From assembly GCA_014361455.1 (NCBI GenBank), contig JACIVP010000001.1:245275-309274 (forward strand): 64,000 bases of DNA. Reading direction: 5' to 3'. The notes below the pieces were generated by a model. That model was not told the origin of the DNA. It did no database searches and was given only the letters and a program-made list of their open reading frames with translations. The DNA comes from Candidatus Methanosuratincola sp. (GTDB lineage: Archaea > Thermoproteota > Methanomethylicia > Methanomethylicales > Methanomethylicaceae). Numbering within the stretch: the first letter of the stretch is position 1; the number at the start of each line of letters is the position of its first letter. Of the stretch, positions 26,342-34,911 are shown piece by piece. The translations under genes and the position numbers were made by a program.

Positions 26342-26887
26342 TCACGCGTCAATCCCAATCAAAACCGTCCCAAGTGCACTGTTCCCTGTGTCTATGCCCA
26401 TCCTGCTTTTCAGGTACATGTCTGCGGGCGGAGATGGGCTCCCGGCAATGGCCTTCTTCCCCATGATCTCCCCGATCTCTAGCGGCAGTATGTGCACCAT
26501 TGTGTCGCCCCTCCTGTCCTTCAAGAGCCGCATCTTTTCCCTATAAAAGACCAGTGTGCCTGCTACGATGTTCCCTTCCGACTTCAGCCTCTCGAGCCTC
26601 GGCTGCTCATTCACATCCTCGCCTATCACTTCCTCACCACATACGATCTTTATGTAGGAGGACTGTGGCCACTTGAAGCACCGGTCGGTAGCGCAAGCGA
26701 AGACCCTTCCCTTGTTTAGGGTCTCCCTGACCCCTACGTTTACTCCCCTGCACAGGCCCATTAGGACGCTTTTTTCAGCCTGCTCCTCGAGCTTCAGGAC
26801 TTCACTCTTCTCCTCCTCAGTCAATTCCTTTACGGAGATTATACCTTCGATCCCTTTCAGCGCCTTCACGAACTCATCTTCTGACAT
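26342..26887 (-). CDS. Unknown protein, last gene of the mmp/RACo operon
   Basis: About 181 residues. I do not recognise the family. It has three cysteines (in GLCRGVN, FACATDRCFKW) in the first half and a conserved-looking FKWPQSSYIKIVCGEEV region; the second half is alpha/beta with a MGIDTGNSALGTVLIG tail that weakly resembles a nucleotide-binding strand-turn. No membrane segment or signal peptide. It overlaps the end of the RACo-type ATPase gene by about 14 bases, so it is translationally coupled as the last gene of the seven-gene operon. It may be a partner of that ATPase. Confidence 0.6.
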   Translation of the reverse strand: MSEDEFVKALKGIEGIISVKELTEEEKSEVLKLEEQAEKSVLMGLCRGVNVGVRETLNKGRVFACATDRCFKWPQSSYIKIVCGEEVIGEDVNEQPRLERLKSEGNIVAGTLVFYREKMRLLKDRRGDTMVHILPLEIGEIMGKKAIAGSPSPPADMYLKSRMGIDTGNSALGTVLIGIDA

Positions 26888-28772
26888 AACGCCTCACTAC
26901 CCTCGGCGCCTTCACTTCCCTCATGGTTTCCGGGAAGTCTTCTAACCGGCTGTTCGGCATGTACATCGCATTAATGTACTCTTCCTCAAAGATAGGCTGT
27001 GCTGCAAGTTCTATATATTTTATCCTTGAGGCAACGGTCTGGGCTTCAAGCCTCACGTCAAGCGACTTCAGGCAAAGCCTCGCGCCTGAGCCAGCCGTGT
27101 TGCCCGTAAATGAGATCCTCTCTAGCGGGAGCTCGGGTATCATCCCTATTATCCTTGCGTTCTTCGGGTCGATGTAGTTCCCGAATGCGCCGGCGATTAT
27201 TATCTCAGACAGGGATCCTCTGTCCAGCCCCCCCTTCCTCACCAGCGTCATGAATCCAGCGTAGATTGCCGCTTTGGCCTTCTGGAGCTCCCTGACGTCA
27301 TCTTGGGTGATTACTATGTCCTCCTTGCCTGTCTCAGTCTCCTCCTTTGGGACAAGCACAAACTCTCTTCCACCCTCCCCGTCCCTGATGCTGCCCCCTA
27401 CTTGCTGTATCCTTCCCGAGGTATCTATCACGCCTGCCTTCAGCATCTCCGCTACCGCATCAATCATGCCAGAACCGCATATCCCGCGCGCCCTCTTGTC
27501 GTCAATGGTCTTATAGGATACGCTCAAGTCGTTGCCTATCCAAACCTTCTCGATCGCACCGCTCGCAGCCCTCATGCCACACTTTATGTGCGCTCCCTCG
27601 AAGGCCGGGCCTGATGCGGTTGAACAAGCCCAAATGCAGTTTTTGTCTCCGAGCATGACCTCTGTATTCGTCCCCACGTCCATGAGCAGCGTAAGCCTCT
27701 CCTTCTCATGAAGCCTAGATGCGAGCATGTCCGCTATCGCGTCTGCGCCCACGAACCCTGCTACATTCGGGAGGAGGTGCACATTACCTGAGGAGTTAAT
27801 TTCAAGGCCCATATCCCTTGCCTTGTTGTCGCAGGACCTGCCAACCCCTGCGGCATACGGCGCCAGCCCGAGGCTCTTTACGTCTATCCCTGCGAAGAGG
27901 TGGTGCATCGCAGTGTTGCCTACAAGTACCGCCTCGTAAACCTCCTCCATGCCTATCTCTACCTCCGAGACGCCTGATTTCAATAGGCTGTTTATCCCCT
28001 CAACTATGGTGCCCCGTATCTCTTCAAGATGCGCCTTGCCTTGCGACGCATAGTTGATCCTGGAGATCACGTCCTCCCCGAACTTTATCTGAGGGTTCAT
28101 CGTGCCGTCTGCGTAAACTATTGTGCCATCATTCAGGTCAACTATGAAAACTGCCAGCTTAGTGGTGCCTATGTCCACCGCCAGGCCGTACTTTCTCGCT
28201 CTCGTGTCCCCCTTTTCAATGGCGATGACTTCCTTCCTTCCCAGGATCACTGCCGTAATCTTCCAACCCGCATCCCTCAGCACCCTTGGCAGATCCCTTG
28301 CTGTTGGCGAGTCGATCACGAGGTTCGGGTAGCCTTTCACCGCGAGCTCGGTTAGGAGTCTCTCGTCGTCCGCTGTAGGATCCTCGAGCGAGGGCGGCAC
28401 CAGCTCCAGATAGACCTTCTCGACATTGCTCCTGATCTGTATGGGCGGTTCCTTCCCCATGATGACGAGCCGCTGCTTTCCAACCCTGCTCTGGTCTGGT
28501 ACTCTTATTGTGACATTGCCCTCCACATGCGCCTGGCAGGCAAGCCTGTAGTTCTTATCAAGCTTCTCCTTTGGGATCCTCTTCCTCTCATGGTCCGTCA
28601 GCGGAGAGACCTTCCCGTCGATGACCTCTACCATGCACTTCCCGCAGTAACCCTTGCCTCCGCATATTGCCGCAAGATCCACTTCCCCCTTTAGCGCCGC
28701 CGACATAAGCGTGGCGTTTGCAGGTACCCTGCTCCTCTTCCCTTCTGGAAGGAATATTACTTCAAACTCCAA
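26874..28772 (-). CDS. RACo-type corrinoid/redox activator (ferredoxin + ASKHA ATPase)
   Basis: About 632 residues. Residues 1-90 form a [2Fe-2S] ferredoxin domain with Cys37, Cys43, Cys46 and Cys79. A linker follows, then a DUF4445/RACo ATPase domain from about 190: GLAVDIGTTKLAVF, TLLMDVGTNTEVMLG and ASGPAFEG motifs. RACo proteins use ATP to drive an electron into Co(II) corrinoid proteins, restoring Co(I) for methyl transfer. In methylotrophic methanogens such a protein would reactivate methyltransferase corrinoid subunits. Here it sits inside an operon of MCR-activation genes, overlapping the AtwA paralogue by 11 bases, so a role on MCR itself is also possible. Confidence 0.85.
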   Translation of the reverse strand: MEFEVIFLPEGKRSRVPANATLMSAALKGEVDLAAICGGKGYCGKCMVEVIDGKVSPLTDHERKRIPKEKLDKNYRLACQAHVEGNVTIRVPDQSRVGKQRLVIMGKEPPIQIRSNVEKVYLELVPPSLEDPTADDERLLTELAVKGYPNLVIDSPTARDLPRVLRDAGWKITAVILGRKEVIAIEKGDTRARKYGLAVDIGTTKLAVFIVDLNDGTIVYADGTMNPQIKFGEDVISRINYASQGKAHLEEIRGTIVEGINSLLKSGVSEVEIGMEEVYEAVLVGNTAMHHLFAGIDVKSLGLAPYAAGVGRSCDNKARDMGLEINSSGNVHLLPNVAGFVGADAIADMLASRLHEKERLTLLMDVGTNTEVMLGDKNCIWACSTASGPAFEGAHIKCGMRAASGAIEKVWIGNDLSVSYKTIDDKRARGICGSGMIDAVAEMLKAGVIDTSGRIQQVGGSIRDGEGGREFVLVPKEETETGKEDIVITQDDVRELQKAKAAIYAGFMTLVRKGGLDRGSLSEIIIAGAFGNYIDPKNARIIGMIPELPLERISFTGNTAGSGARLCLKSLDVRLEAQTVASRIKYIELAAQPIFEEEYINAMYMPNSRLEDFPETMREVKAPRVVRRYVRR

Positions 28773-30441
28773 GTTCTCTCTCCTCCAAAAACTTTTTTAC
28801 CACCGAAGACGGGTCGCCGTCCATCACAACCTTGCCGTCCACAATCAGTATCGCCCGGTCAGAGACCTCCTCGAGGAGGTCGAGCTGGTGGCTAACTAGC
28901 ACGATCGCAGGTTTCAGCTTTTTCTTTACCATCTTCAGTGAATTTGCAACCATCCTCAGCGTAATGGGGTCCAAGTCGCCGAAGGGCTCGTCGAGAATGA
29001 GCACCTTCGGGCTGGCGATCAGCGACAGCGCCAAGGCGACCCTTATCTTCTCACCCCCGCTGAGTTCGTAGACGTTCCGGTCGAGGATCCCAGGGGACAA
29101 CCCCACCGCCTCCAGTACGGTAAGCGCCACGTCCCTCGCCTTCTCGGGATCCTTCGATCTGAACAGCTCCTTTAACAGGTCCTGGCTTATCCCCATCTCA
29201 GTCAGCTTTGCCTTCATCTCGCCTTCTGGGAGTTCATAGACCCTGCTGAGTGCGTCTATCGCCTCATCTGAGAGCCCTTCCCTTTTCCCCCTCTTCAGCG
29301 CAGCCTCGAGTGAGCTATAGTCCTTGAGTCCGAGCTTTGCGGCAAAGAGATCCAGAACCCTAGCGAAGTGAGGCAGGTCAAATTCCTGATGGAGGACCCC
29401 GATGCGCCGCCTCGCAAGCATATTCTTCCTGCCAAACTTGCCTAGGACCACCCACTCCCCCTTGTACGTTATCCTCACCTCCCCCCTGTCCGGTAGCTCG
29501 AGCCCAGAGAGCATCCTGAGGATGACTGTCTTACCAGCACCAGAAGGGCCGATGATCCCTGCGATCTCTCCCCTCCTGAACTCGAGACTTGTCTCGGCCA
29601 TCTCGAAGACCGTGCCATAAGGTATGAGCTTGTAGGTCTTGCTTGCCCCCTCGATCTTCAGGACCACAGGACCGTCGATCCTTGTCTTTTCGATGGGATC
29701 CTCGATTCCGGAGAGGAACCTGTCCAGTACAGCCTCTGTCCTCCCGTCCAACAAAACCTTGCCTCTGTCAATAAGCATCGTCCTTTCCGAGAGCGACCTG
29801 TGTGTCTGGGGGTTGTGCGAGGCGAAGAGGATCGCGATGCCGAGCTCCCTGTTAACCCTCTTAAGCGCGTCCAGCAACGCTTCTCTTGTCGCAGGGCAAG
29901 TCATTGTGCCCGGCTCATCCAGCAGCAGCAGTTTAGGTCTCCTTGCTATCTGCCTGGCTATGATTAACCTCTGCTTCTCGCCTCCGCTGAGCACCTCTGA
30001 CCAGAGCCCTGCCCTCTTGTCCAGCCCGACTACCCTGAGTATCTCCATCGCCCTATCGTAGTACTCCTTGTATTCCCCCTCTGCCTCGGGGACCGTCTCA
30101 TCGAACCCGTCCGAATACCTCAGTGCCCTTATCAAGTTGTCGACTGCGCTGTCGGGCCAAAGCCCAAAGCTTCTCTGGAGCTGGATTGCAGTCTTGCGCT
30201 GCAGCTCAAGAAGATCTGCCTTTGGGGAGGATGGCGTGATCCTGAGCCCGTCGAAGGTTACCAACCCTTGGTCGAAGCCCTCGACGCCCCTCAGTATCCT
30301 CAGTAGCGTGCTCTTTCCTGCGCCGCTCCTGCCCGCAATGCCTACCACCTCTCCCTCTCCCACTGAGAATGAGATGCCATCGAGGGCAATGATGCCGCTC
30401 TCAGGATATTTTTTCGTGAGTCCGACGACTTGTAACAACAA
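28762..30441 (-). CDS. AtwA-like dual ABC ATPase paralogue
   Basis: About 559 residues with two ABC domains: Walker A 37-44 (GRSGAGKS), LSGGEKQR and LLLLDEP in the first; GPSGAGKT, LSGGEKIR and LILDEPFGDLD in the second. The order and length match component A2, but the six-cysteine insertion of AtwA (C71-C94 in the other copy) is missing, and about 30 residues are added between the second Walker A and signature. It is a divergent second A2. It overlaps the RACo gene by 11 bases at its 3' end and follows mmp7 by 12, so it belongs to the activation operon. Substrate may be MCR or a corrinoid system. Confidence 0.82.
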   Translation of the reverse strand: MLLQVVGLTKKYPESGIIALDGISFSVGEGEVVGIAGRSGAGKSTLLRILRGVEGFDQGLVTFDGLRITPSSPKADLLELQRKTAIQLQRSFGLWPDSAVDNLIRALRYSDGFDETVPEAEGEYKEYYDRAMEILRVVGLDKRAGLWSEVLSGGEKQRLIIARQIARRPKLLLLDEPGTMTCPATREALLDALKRVNRELGIAILFASHNPQTHRSLSERTMLIDRGKVLLDGRTEAVLDRFLSGIEDPIEKTRIDGPVVLKIEGASKTYKLIPYGTVFEMAETSLEFRRGEIAGIIGPSGAGKTVILRMLSGLELPDRGEVRITYKGEWVVLGKFGRKNMLARRRIGVLHQEFDLPHFARVLDLFAAKLGLKDYSSLEAALKRGKREGLSDEAIDALSRVYELPEGEMKAKLTEMGISQDLLKELFRSKDPEKARDVALTVLEAVGLSPGILDRNVYELSGGEKIRVALALSLIASPKVLILDEPFGDLDPITLRMVANSLKMVKKKLKPAIVLVSHQLDLLEEVSDRAILIVDGKVVMDGDPSSVVKKFLEERELGV

Positions 30442-30453
30442 AGCGGATCCCCC

Positions 30454-31356
30454 TCAAAACATTGACTTAGGAAGCACCTTCACCAGGATGTAGTTCCTCA
30501 TCAGCGACCTCTTTATTGTAGCGAACTCGGAGAGCTTTCTGCCCTCGATGTCGACGCCACCTATCCTATCTTTGTATTCGTCATATAGGAGCTTCACCCT
30601 CACCCCGTCTATCTTGAGCGTGACGGGGTTTGGGGATAGCGCCTCGGTGGACTCCGGTACTTGTCTCTCGATCTCCCCTTTCACAATGATCGGGTCGACG
30701 ACTAGTGGATCAAGATCCATCTCCCTCCTCCTCTCCTCAACGAGCTCGCCAGCGACCCTCGAGACCTCCCTCAGCCTGTCGATCGTCTCCCCTGTCCTTG
30801 CCCTCTCGGGGTACCTGCCTATACCGCCGACGTAAGCTTCAGCACCTTGGATGACCTTCATCAAGGGGCCCCCTGTCACAATCACCGGCACCTCGATCTC
30901 ATTGAAAAGCCTGGTCTTCTTCAACAGGCAGGTCTCGAAGTTACCTAGGGTGAATACCGCGATGTCGTGCTCCTCGATCAGCTCCTTTTCCTTCGTCGTT
31001 GTGTGGACTATCTTCTGTCCGACCCCCCTAGAGAGCCCGATTATATTCGTCTTCGCCCCGTGCCTCCTAAGATTTTCTGCAATATCACACGCAGGGTGTG
31101 GCAGGTGGTGCCTGGAGAGCGTCGGAGCAACTACGCCTATCTCTGTCCCGACCAGGGGCGCATACGTAAGCTTGCCCTTCAGATCAGAGACTATCTTTGA
31201 GAGCCCCTCCAGTTCCTCCTCTGGGAGGGCCAAGTTCATTATCAGATCCAGGCCAGCAACCGTCTTCTGCACCAAAAATCCGCCCACGTCCTCGAGGAAC
31301 TCGAGTATCCTCTCGTGCTTATACAGGCCGCCTTCGAAGAGCATGTACTTAAGCAC
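30454..31356 (-). CDS. mmp7: Methanogenesis marker protein 7
   Basis: About 300 residues (family about 310). It begins with a KYMLFEGGLYKHERILEFLE region and includes the LGNFETCLLKKTRLF segment and a P-rich THLSRHHLPHPACD segment with a cysteine; ERARTGETIDRLREV follows. I recall the family as part of the MCR activation complex with McrC, Mmp3, Mmp17 and component A2. It overlaps mmp17 by eight bases and is followed by the A2 paralogue. The number of the marker is given from memory of family length and neighbours. Confidence 0.75.
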   Translation of the reverse strand: MLKYMLFEGGLYKHERILEFLEDVGGFLVQKTVAGLDLIMNLALPEEELEGLSKIVSDLKGKLTYAPLVGTEIGVVAPTLSRHHLPHPACDIAENLRRHGAKTNIIGLSRGVGQKIVHTTTKEKELIEEHDIAVFTLGNFETCLLKKTRLFNEIEVPVIVTGGPLMKVIQGAEAYVGGIGRYPERARTGETIDRLREVSRVAGELVEERRREMDLDPLVVDPIIVKGEIERQVPESTEALSPNPVTLKIDGVRVKLLYDEYKDRIGGVDIEGRKLSEFATIKRSLMRNYILVKVLPKSMF

Positions 31357-31915
31357 GGGTTTCTTCCTCCAGTTTTGCGGCTAGCTTTCTCCATCCCTCC
31401 GTTATCGGATCTTCTGAGGCGATTATTGTTAGCATCCCTTTCTTTTTTGTCGAGCCCCTCACCCTAAACCCCTCTGGGATGATCCTTGCTGCAAGCTCGC
31501 TTATCCTAGACTCCAGGTCATAACCTTTTTCGCTGAGCCTTATCCCCTTTACTTCTTCCGGATCGCCGCCTGAGACAAATATCTCGAGCCTGCCTATCTG
31601 CTCGACCCTGTCCCTGCCGTACTTTGACCAGAGGGCTTTGAGTGCGTCCCCAAGGAAGATCTCACTGCTGAGCGTTACCCTGATGCCATTCTTCCTCGAG
31701 TCGATGTAGGCCGCCTCCCCGAGCGTGTTCTTGCCTGTTACCTCCTTGTACCTTATTGCTATGATGAAGACTGGCTCCTCGATCCTTATGACCATGCCAA
31801 TCGATTCGATGCTTCCTCCCAGCCCCAAGTCTTCTACGCTCTTCTCAGCGATGTACTTGTACTGCTGGCCGCCGAACTCATCAGAGGAGTCGACGAATAT
31901 CTTAATCTCTCCCAC
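31349..31915 (-). CDS. mmp17: Methanogenesis marker protein 17
   Basis: About 188 residues (family about 190). It has an N-terminal EIKIFVDSSDEFGG segment, a central ITLSSEIFLGDALKALWSKY-like region (positions about 95-115) and a cysteine-free C-terminal alpha/beta part. It is a known component of the MCR activation complex. It overlaps mmp6 at its start (about 14 bases) and mmp7 at its end (8 bases), the tight arrangement of genes made in fixed ratio. Confidence 0.75.
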   Translation of the reverse strand: MGEIKIFVDSSDEFGGQQYKYIAEKSVEDLGLGGSIESIGMVIRIEEPVFIIAIRYKEVTGKNTLGEAAYIDSRKNGIRVTLSSEIFLGDALKALWSKYGRDRVEQIGRLEIFVSGGDPEEVKGIRLSEKGYDLESRISELAARIIPEGFRVRGSTKKKGMLTIIASEDPITEGWRKLAAKLEEETRA

Positions 31916-32318
31916 TCTCCGCCTCGATTATTCTCTTCAGCTTTTCCACTTCTAGACTGGTCTTCTCTTTTTCAGGAGGCGCCTCGCCCTCAAACTCGAG
32001 CGCCCTGGATACATTCTTCAGTACCTCGCGCTCCGAGCTGAGCATATGGTAGCCTGGTCTAGGCCCCCCACCCTTCTTTGCCCTGCAGATCCTGTCATCG
32101 CCGATCCTGTACCCCCTCTGCTTGTAGAAGACCTTCTTTGGGTCAAGCGCCCTCATCTCCTCAAGGATAGGTCTGACCTTCTCTTCTTCCCCCTCCACGA
32201 GCAGGCCGTAGCAGGTCTCCTTGTAGTCTATTCCACCAGTCTCGGCAGCCTTCTCGACAAGCATCGAAGGCGTCAAGCTGGAGTCCGGAGATAGGATCAC
32301 TAAAAAGGTCTTGATCAT
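31902..32318 (-). CDS. mmp6: Methanogenesis marker protein 6
   Basis: About 138 residues. It begins ILSPDSSLTPSMLVEK, has a KETCYGLLVEGEEEKV segment with one cysteine and a basic glycine-rich motif RAKKGGGPRPGYH near residue 80. I assign it to marker 6 from this GGGPRPG motif and the operon position next to mmp3 and mmp17; the numbering of markers 5 and 6 could be swapped. Start overlaps the end of mmp3 by four bases. Function unknown, but in the MCR activation operon. Confidence 0.65.
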   Translation of the reverse strand: MIKTFLVILSPDSSLTPSMLVEKAAETGGIDYKETCYGLLVEGEEEKVRPILEEMRALDPKKVFYKQRGYRIGDDRICRAKKGGGPRPGYHMLSSEREVLKNVSRALEFEGEAPPEKEKTSLEVEKLKRIIEAESGRD

Positions 32319-33850
32319 TCTCTCAACTCCTGGACGTAGATCTCGTCCCCCTCCTTAAGCCTCCTGAGGAGGTTGATTTCCCCAACCACCTCCCCGACAA
32401 GGTTCGTCCCGTCGAAGCTCTCTGCCGTGGGGCCAAACTTATCGCTTTCAGTGATCCTGATGCCAATCATCCCCGCAAACTTCTTCGCCGTGTTGGTGAT
32501 CCCTATCATGCCTGCAGCCACCTTCCCAGAGGGCATGTTCTCTGGCCTGAGACCCTTTGCGATCTCGTCTATCCCCTTGAAGAGGACCATCTCCATCCTC
32601 GGCGTTGCGAAATAGACCCTCAGCTTTCCGAACTTCTTCCGCTCGAGCCCTGTGGCTGCCTTGAAGTACTTGGTGGAGTTCGGGGCTGCCTTCTCGTATA
32701 GCCTGATCTTCAGGATGCTCTGGGGGTTAATCACCTTGCACCTGACCGATCCCGTCTTGTAAATCTCGAGGGAGTTCTGCGGTTCATTCTCGACGATCAC
32801 TTCCTCATCCGAATCCCTCCCCTCCCCATCTACCTCCAGCTTTACACCCAATGCCTCAAGGATTCTCCTCGCCTCGGAGAGCCTCTTCCCAAGCAGATCG
32901 ATTCTAGGCGGCCTGACAGTTACCGCCAGGCGATCCCCCTCCTTTGCCAGATCCACAAGCTCGTTCCCGTCGAAGATCCTGCCTACGATCGTATGCGACT
33001 GGACTAGCGGCGCATCCTTCTTGTAGATGTATGCCGCGCCCACTCTCTCTCCAGAATTCCTTATCGTGAAGGTTCCTCTCTTCCTAACCCCGATCTTCTC
33101 TACTGGGAGCGCGGTCACCCTATGCTCGTCATTGCAGACATAGCTCCCTGTCTCTGATGAAACATTGAGGATGCCTTCCTCCAGTACATTGTATGCCTGC
33201 TCTCCACAGACCGGGGAGTCGTAGTCGAGCTCTATCCCGACCTCGGTGTAGATTCTGTCCCCCTCTTCGACTCTAGACCCCATCTCTCCCCTGATCAACG
33301 ACTTTGCCAGCTCCCTGAACTCGATTATGGGCTTCACGGACAGGATCCTGTCTCCCATCCTGAGCAGCCCGATCAGGTGCCTGCCGTAGACCACTCTCCC
33401 CAAGAGAGAACAACCCTTGGGCGCATAGTAGGAAGCCGAGTGCGGCCGCCTTGAGAAGACTAGGTGAGTATTCTCCTTGCTGAGCCCTGAGAGGCTCAGC
33501 GTCACTTCGTACCTTCCGAGTGTGACTGGATCCATCGAGGGCTGGGCGTCGAATATGGTCGGTCCAAAGACCACTGCGTCCTTCGTTGCCCACCTCGCGC
33601 CCGTCCCCTCAAAGCCGTGGCAGGCATTCCTCCACTTCTCGAGGATCCCTCCGCACTCCACCCTGAGCACCATTCTGCCCTTAGTGGTATTGATCTCAAA
33701 GAGGTTCGTTTCGATGCTCTCATCCTTTACCATCTTCTTGACTGCGATGATACATCCCTTTCTCACATTCGCACCAGACCTCTCCAGCATCGATTTTAGG
33801 CTTTCCCCTCCTTCAGCCTCGACCTCCTTTCCATTCACAGTGACCTTCAA
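32315..33850 (-). CDS. mmp3: Methanogenesis marker protein 3 (UPF0288)
   Basis: About 511 residues. The N-terminus is a ThiS/MoaD-like ubiquitin-fold (KVTVNGKEVEAEGGESL, residues 2-17). The middle contains HTIVGRIFDGNELVDLA-type segments, and the C-terminal third has a NTAKKFAGMIGIRITESDKF segment and repeats reminiscent of cyclophilin-like beta barrels. This matches UPF0288/marker 3, which binds with McrC, Mmp7 and Mmp17 in the MCR activation complex. Start is TTG 33850 with GGAGTGGGATC upstream. It is the first gene of the seven-gene minus-strand operon and is divergent from mcrD. Confidence 0.8.
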   Translation of the reverse strand: MKVTVNGKEVEAEGGESLKSMLERSGANVRKGCIIAVKKMVKDESIETNLFEINTTKGRMVLRVECGGILEKWRNACHGFEGTGARWATKDAVVFGPTIFDAQPSMDPVTLGRYEVTLSLSGLSKENTHLVFSRRPHSASYYAPKGCSLLGRVVYGRHLIGLLRMGDRILSVKPIIEFRELAKSLIRGEMGSRVEEGDRIYTEVGIELDYDSPVCGEQAYNVLEEGILNVSSETGSYVCNDEHRVTALPVEKIGVRKRGTFTIRNSGERVGAAYIYKKDAPLVQSHTIVGRIFDGNELVDLAKEGDRLAVTVRPPRIDLLGKRLSEARRILEALGVKLEVDGEGRDSDEEVIVENEPQNSLEIYKTGSVRCKVINPQSILKIRLYEKAAPNSTKYFKAATGLERKKFGKLRVYFATPRMEMVLFKGIDEIAKGLRPENMPSGKVAAGMIGITNTAKKFAGMIGIRITESDKFGPTAESFDGTNLVGEVVGEINLLRRLKEGDEIYVQELRE

Positions 33851-33919
33851 TGGGATCCCACTCCAGCGGTAGCACTAGATTATTAAATCCCTGATTAATT
33901 TATAGGTTAGTGATCCGGA

Positions 33920-34246
33920 ATGTTTCAGCAAGCTGAGTTCAGGGAAATCGAGGTCATGCCCAGGAGGCTAATGAGCGACAAGAAGGCAAAGGACTTGGCT
34001 GCAATAATGCGTGATACCGAGGGGGTTGAGGAGGTTCTGACCCAAGGTCCCAGGTACTCCGGCGGAGGGTCTCTCACGGGCAGGTTCATCATTGTCGTGA
34101 AAGCCGGTTTCTCTCCCGAAGAGATCATAGCAAAGCTGAGGCCGGTCTGTGACCAGACAATGCCTTATGGTTACGACATGCGTATAGGGCAATTCACTAA
34201 GCCGAAGCCGACAGTCAAGGACTACATACGTGGACTCGAAAGGTGA
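33920..34246 (+). CDS. mcrD: MCR operon protein D
   Basis: About 108 residues, somewhat shorter than classical McrD (about 140-160). It shows EIEVMPRRLMS at the start, RFIIVVKAGFSPEEIIAKLR, and the C-terminal signature TMPYGYDMRIGQF then PTVKDYIRG, which is diagnostic of McrD. McrD is thought to bind MCR subunits during assembly. Here it is not in the mcr operon but divergent from mmp3 and overlapping the start of mcrC (GTGA). The 69-base gap to mmp3 is A/T-rich and must hold both promoters. Confidence 0.88.
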   Translation: MFQQAEFREIEVMPRRLMSDKKAKDLAAIMRDTEGVEEVLTQGPRYSGGGSLTGRFIIVVKAGFSPEEIIAKLRPVCDQTMPYGYDMRIGQFTKPKPTVKDYIRGLER

Positions 34247-34911
34247 ACCAATTGCAGGACTCGATGGGCAGGGATGTGCAGATCGTCGACTGCAGAGAAT
34301 CGATGGGCATTGGCGAAGGGGGTGGTCTAGCCCAGCGGGGGACAATCTCCGAGTCTGAGAGCTTTGAGGTAGTTGCAATTGCGATGTCCCCTTCCAAGCG
34401 GCATATAACCAAGCCCATCTGCGAGATCACATACGGGCTCAGGGAGCAGAAGATACGGACCAGCGTTCTGGTACTCGAGTCAGGCTCCGGCGTGCCTCCC
34501 GACTCCCCATATGGGGGGGCCCCTGGAGGATCGATGGCTGGCATAAACGAGAAGGAAGTCTTCCAGATCAAGCGCTTCAAGCTGGCCCTCATCCATCTTG
34601 GCGGGATCAGCGGTCATGTGGTTCACAAGGCAAAGTCATTCCTCCGGTATGTTGACATCCCTGCGATAGTGGTCTGCGAAGCTCCTGTGGATTACGAGGA
34701 CTTTGCAAAGGTCGGAATAATCACCAGGCTAGTGAGACCCCCGCCTGGCAAGGTCGAGTGCGCTGGGGTGATTTTGGATGTCGTTACTGGCGTCGTCCGT
34801 GGCGTCAGCTGCCCGAGGGAAAAGCTGAACGAGATAGTGATAAAAGTGAAGTTTTGGTTAAGCAAGATAGACAGTAAAGAAGTGATGCTCGGGAGGAATG
34901 ATGTTGGCTAA
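34243..34911 (+). CDS. mcrC: MCR operon protein C (activation complex)
   Basis: About 222 residues (family about 200). The hallmark VDCRESMGIGEGGGLAQRG is near residues 15-33, followed by VAIAMSPSKRHITKP and the LIHLGGISGHVVHKAK segment. McrC is a core subunit of the ATP-dependent complex that reduces F430 in MCR to Ni(I). The GTG at 34243 overlaps the mcrD stop (GTGA). AAGGTG lies there, so the true start may be TTG 34252 or ATG 34264. mmp5 begins just before its stop. Confidence 0.9.
   Translation: MNQLQDSMGRDVQIVDCRESMGIGEGGGLAQRGTISESESFEVVAIAMSPSKRHITKPICEITYGLREQKIRTSVLVLESGSGVPPDSPYGGAPGGSMAGINEKEVFQIKRFKLALIHLGGISGHVVHKAKSFLRYVDIPAIVVCEAPVDYEDFAKVGIITRLVRPPPGKVECAGVILDVVTGVVRGVSCPREKLNEIVIKVKFWLSKIDSKEVMLGRNDVG

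Noticed and set aside
25454..26482. Open frame of about 342 codons on the plus strand
   Set aside because: It lies opposite the HTH-ACT regulator gene and the end of the 181-residue gene; its translation is low-complexity, Ser/Pro/Cys-rich and unlike any family, so it is an antisense shadow.
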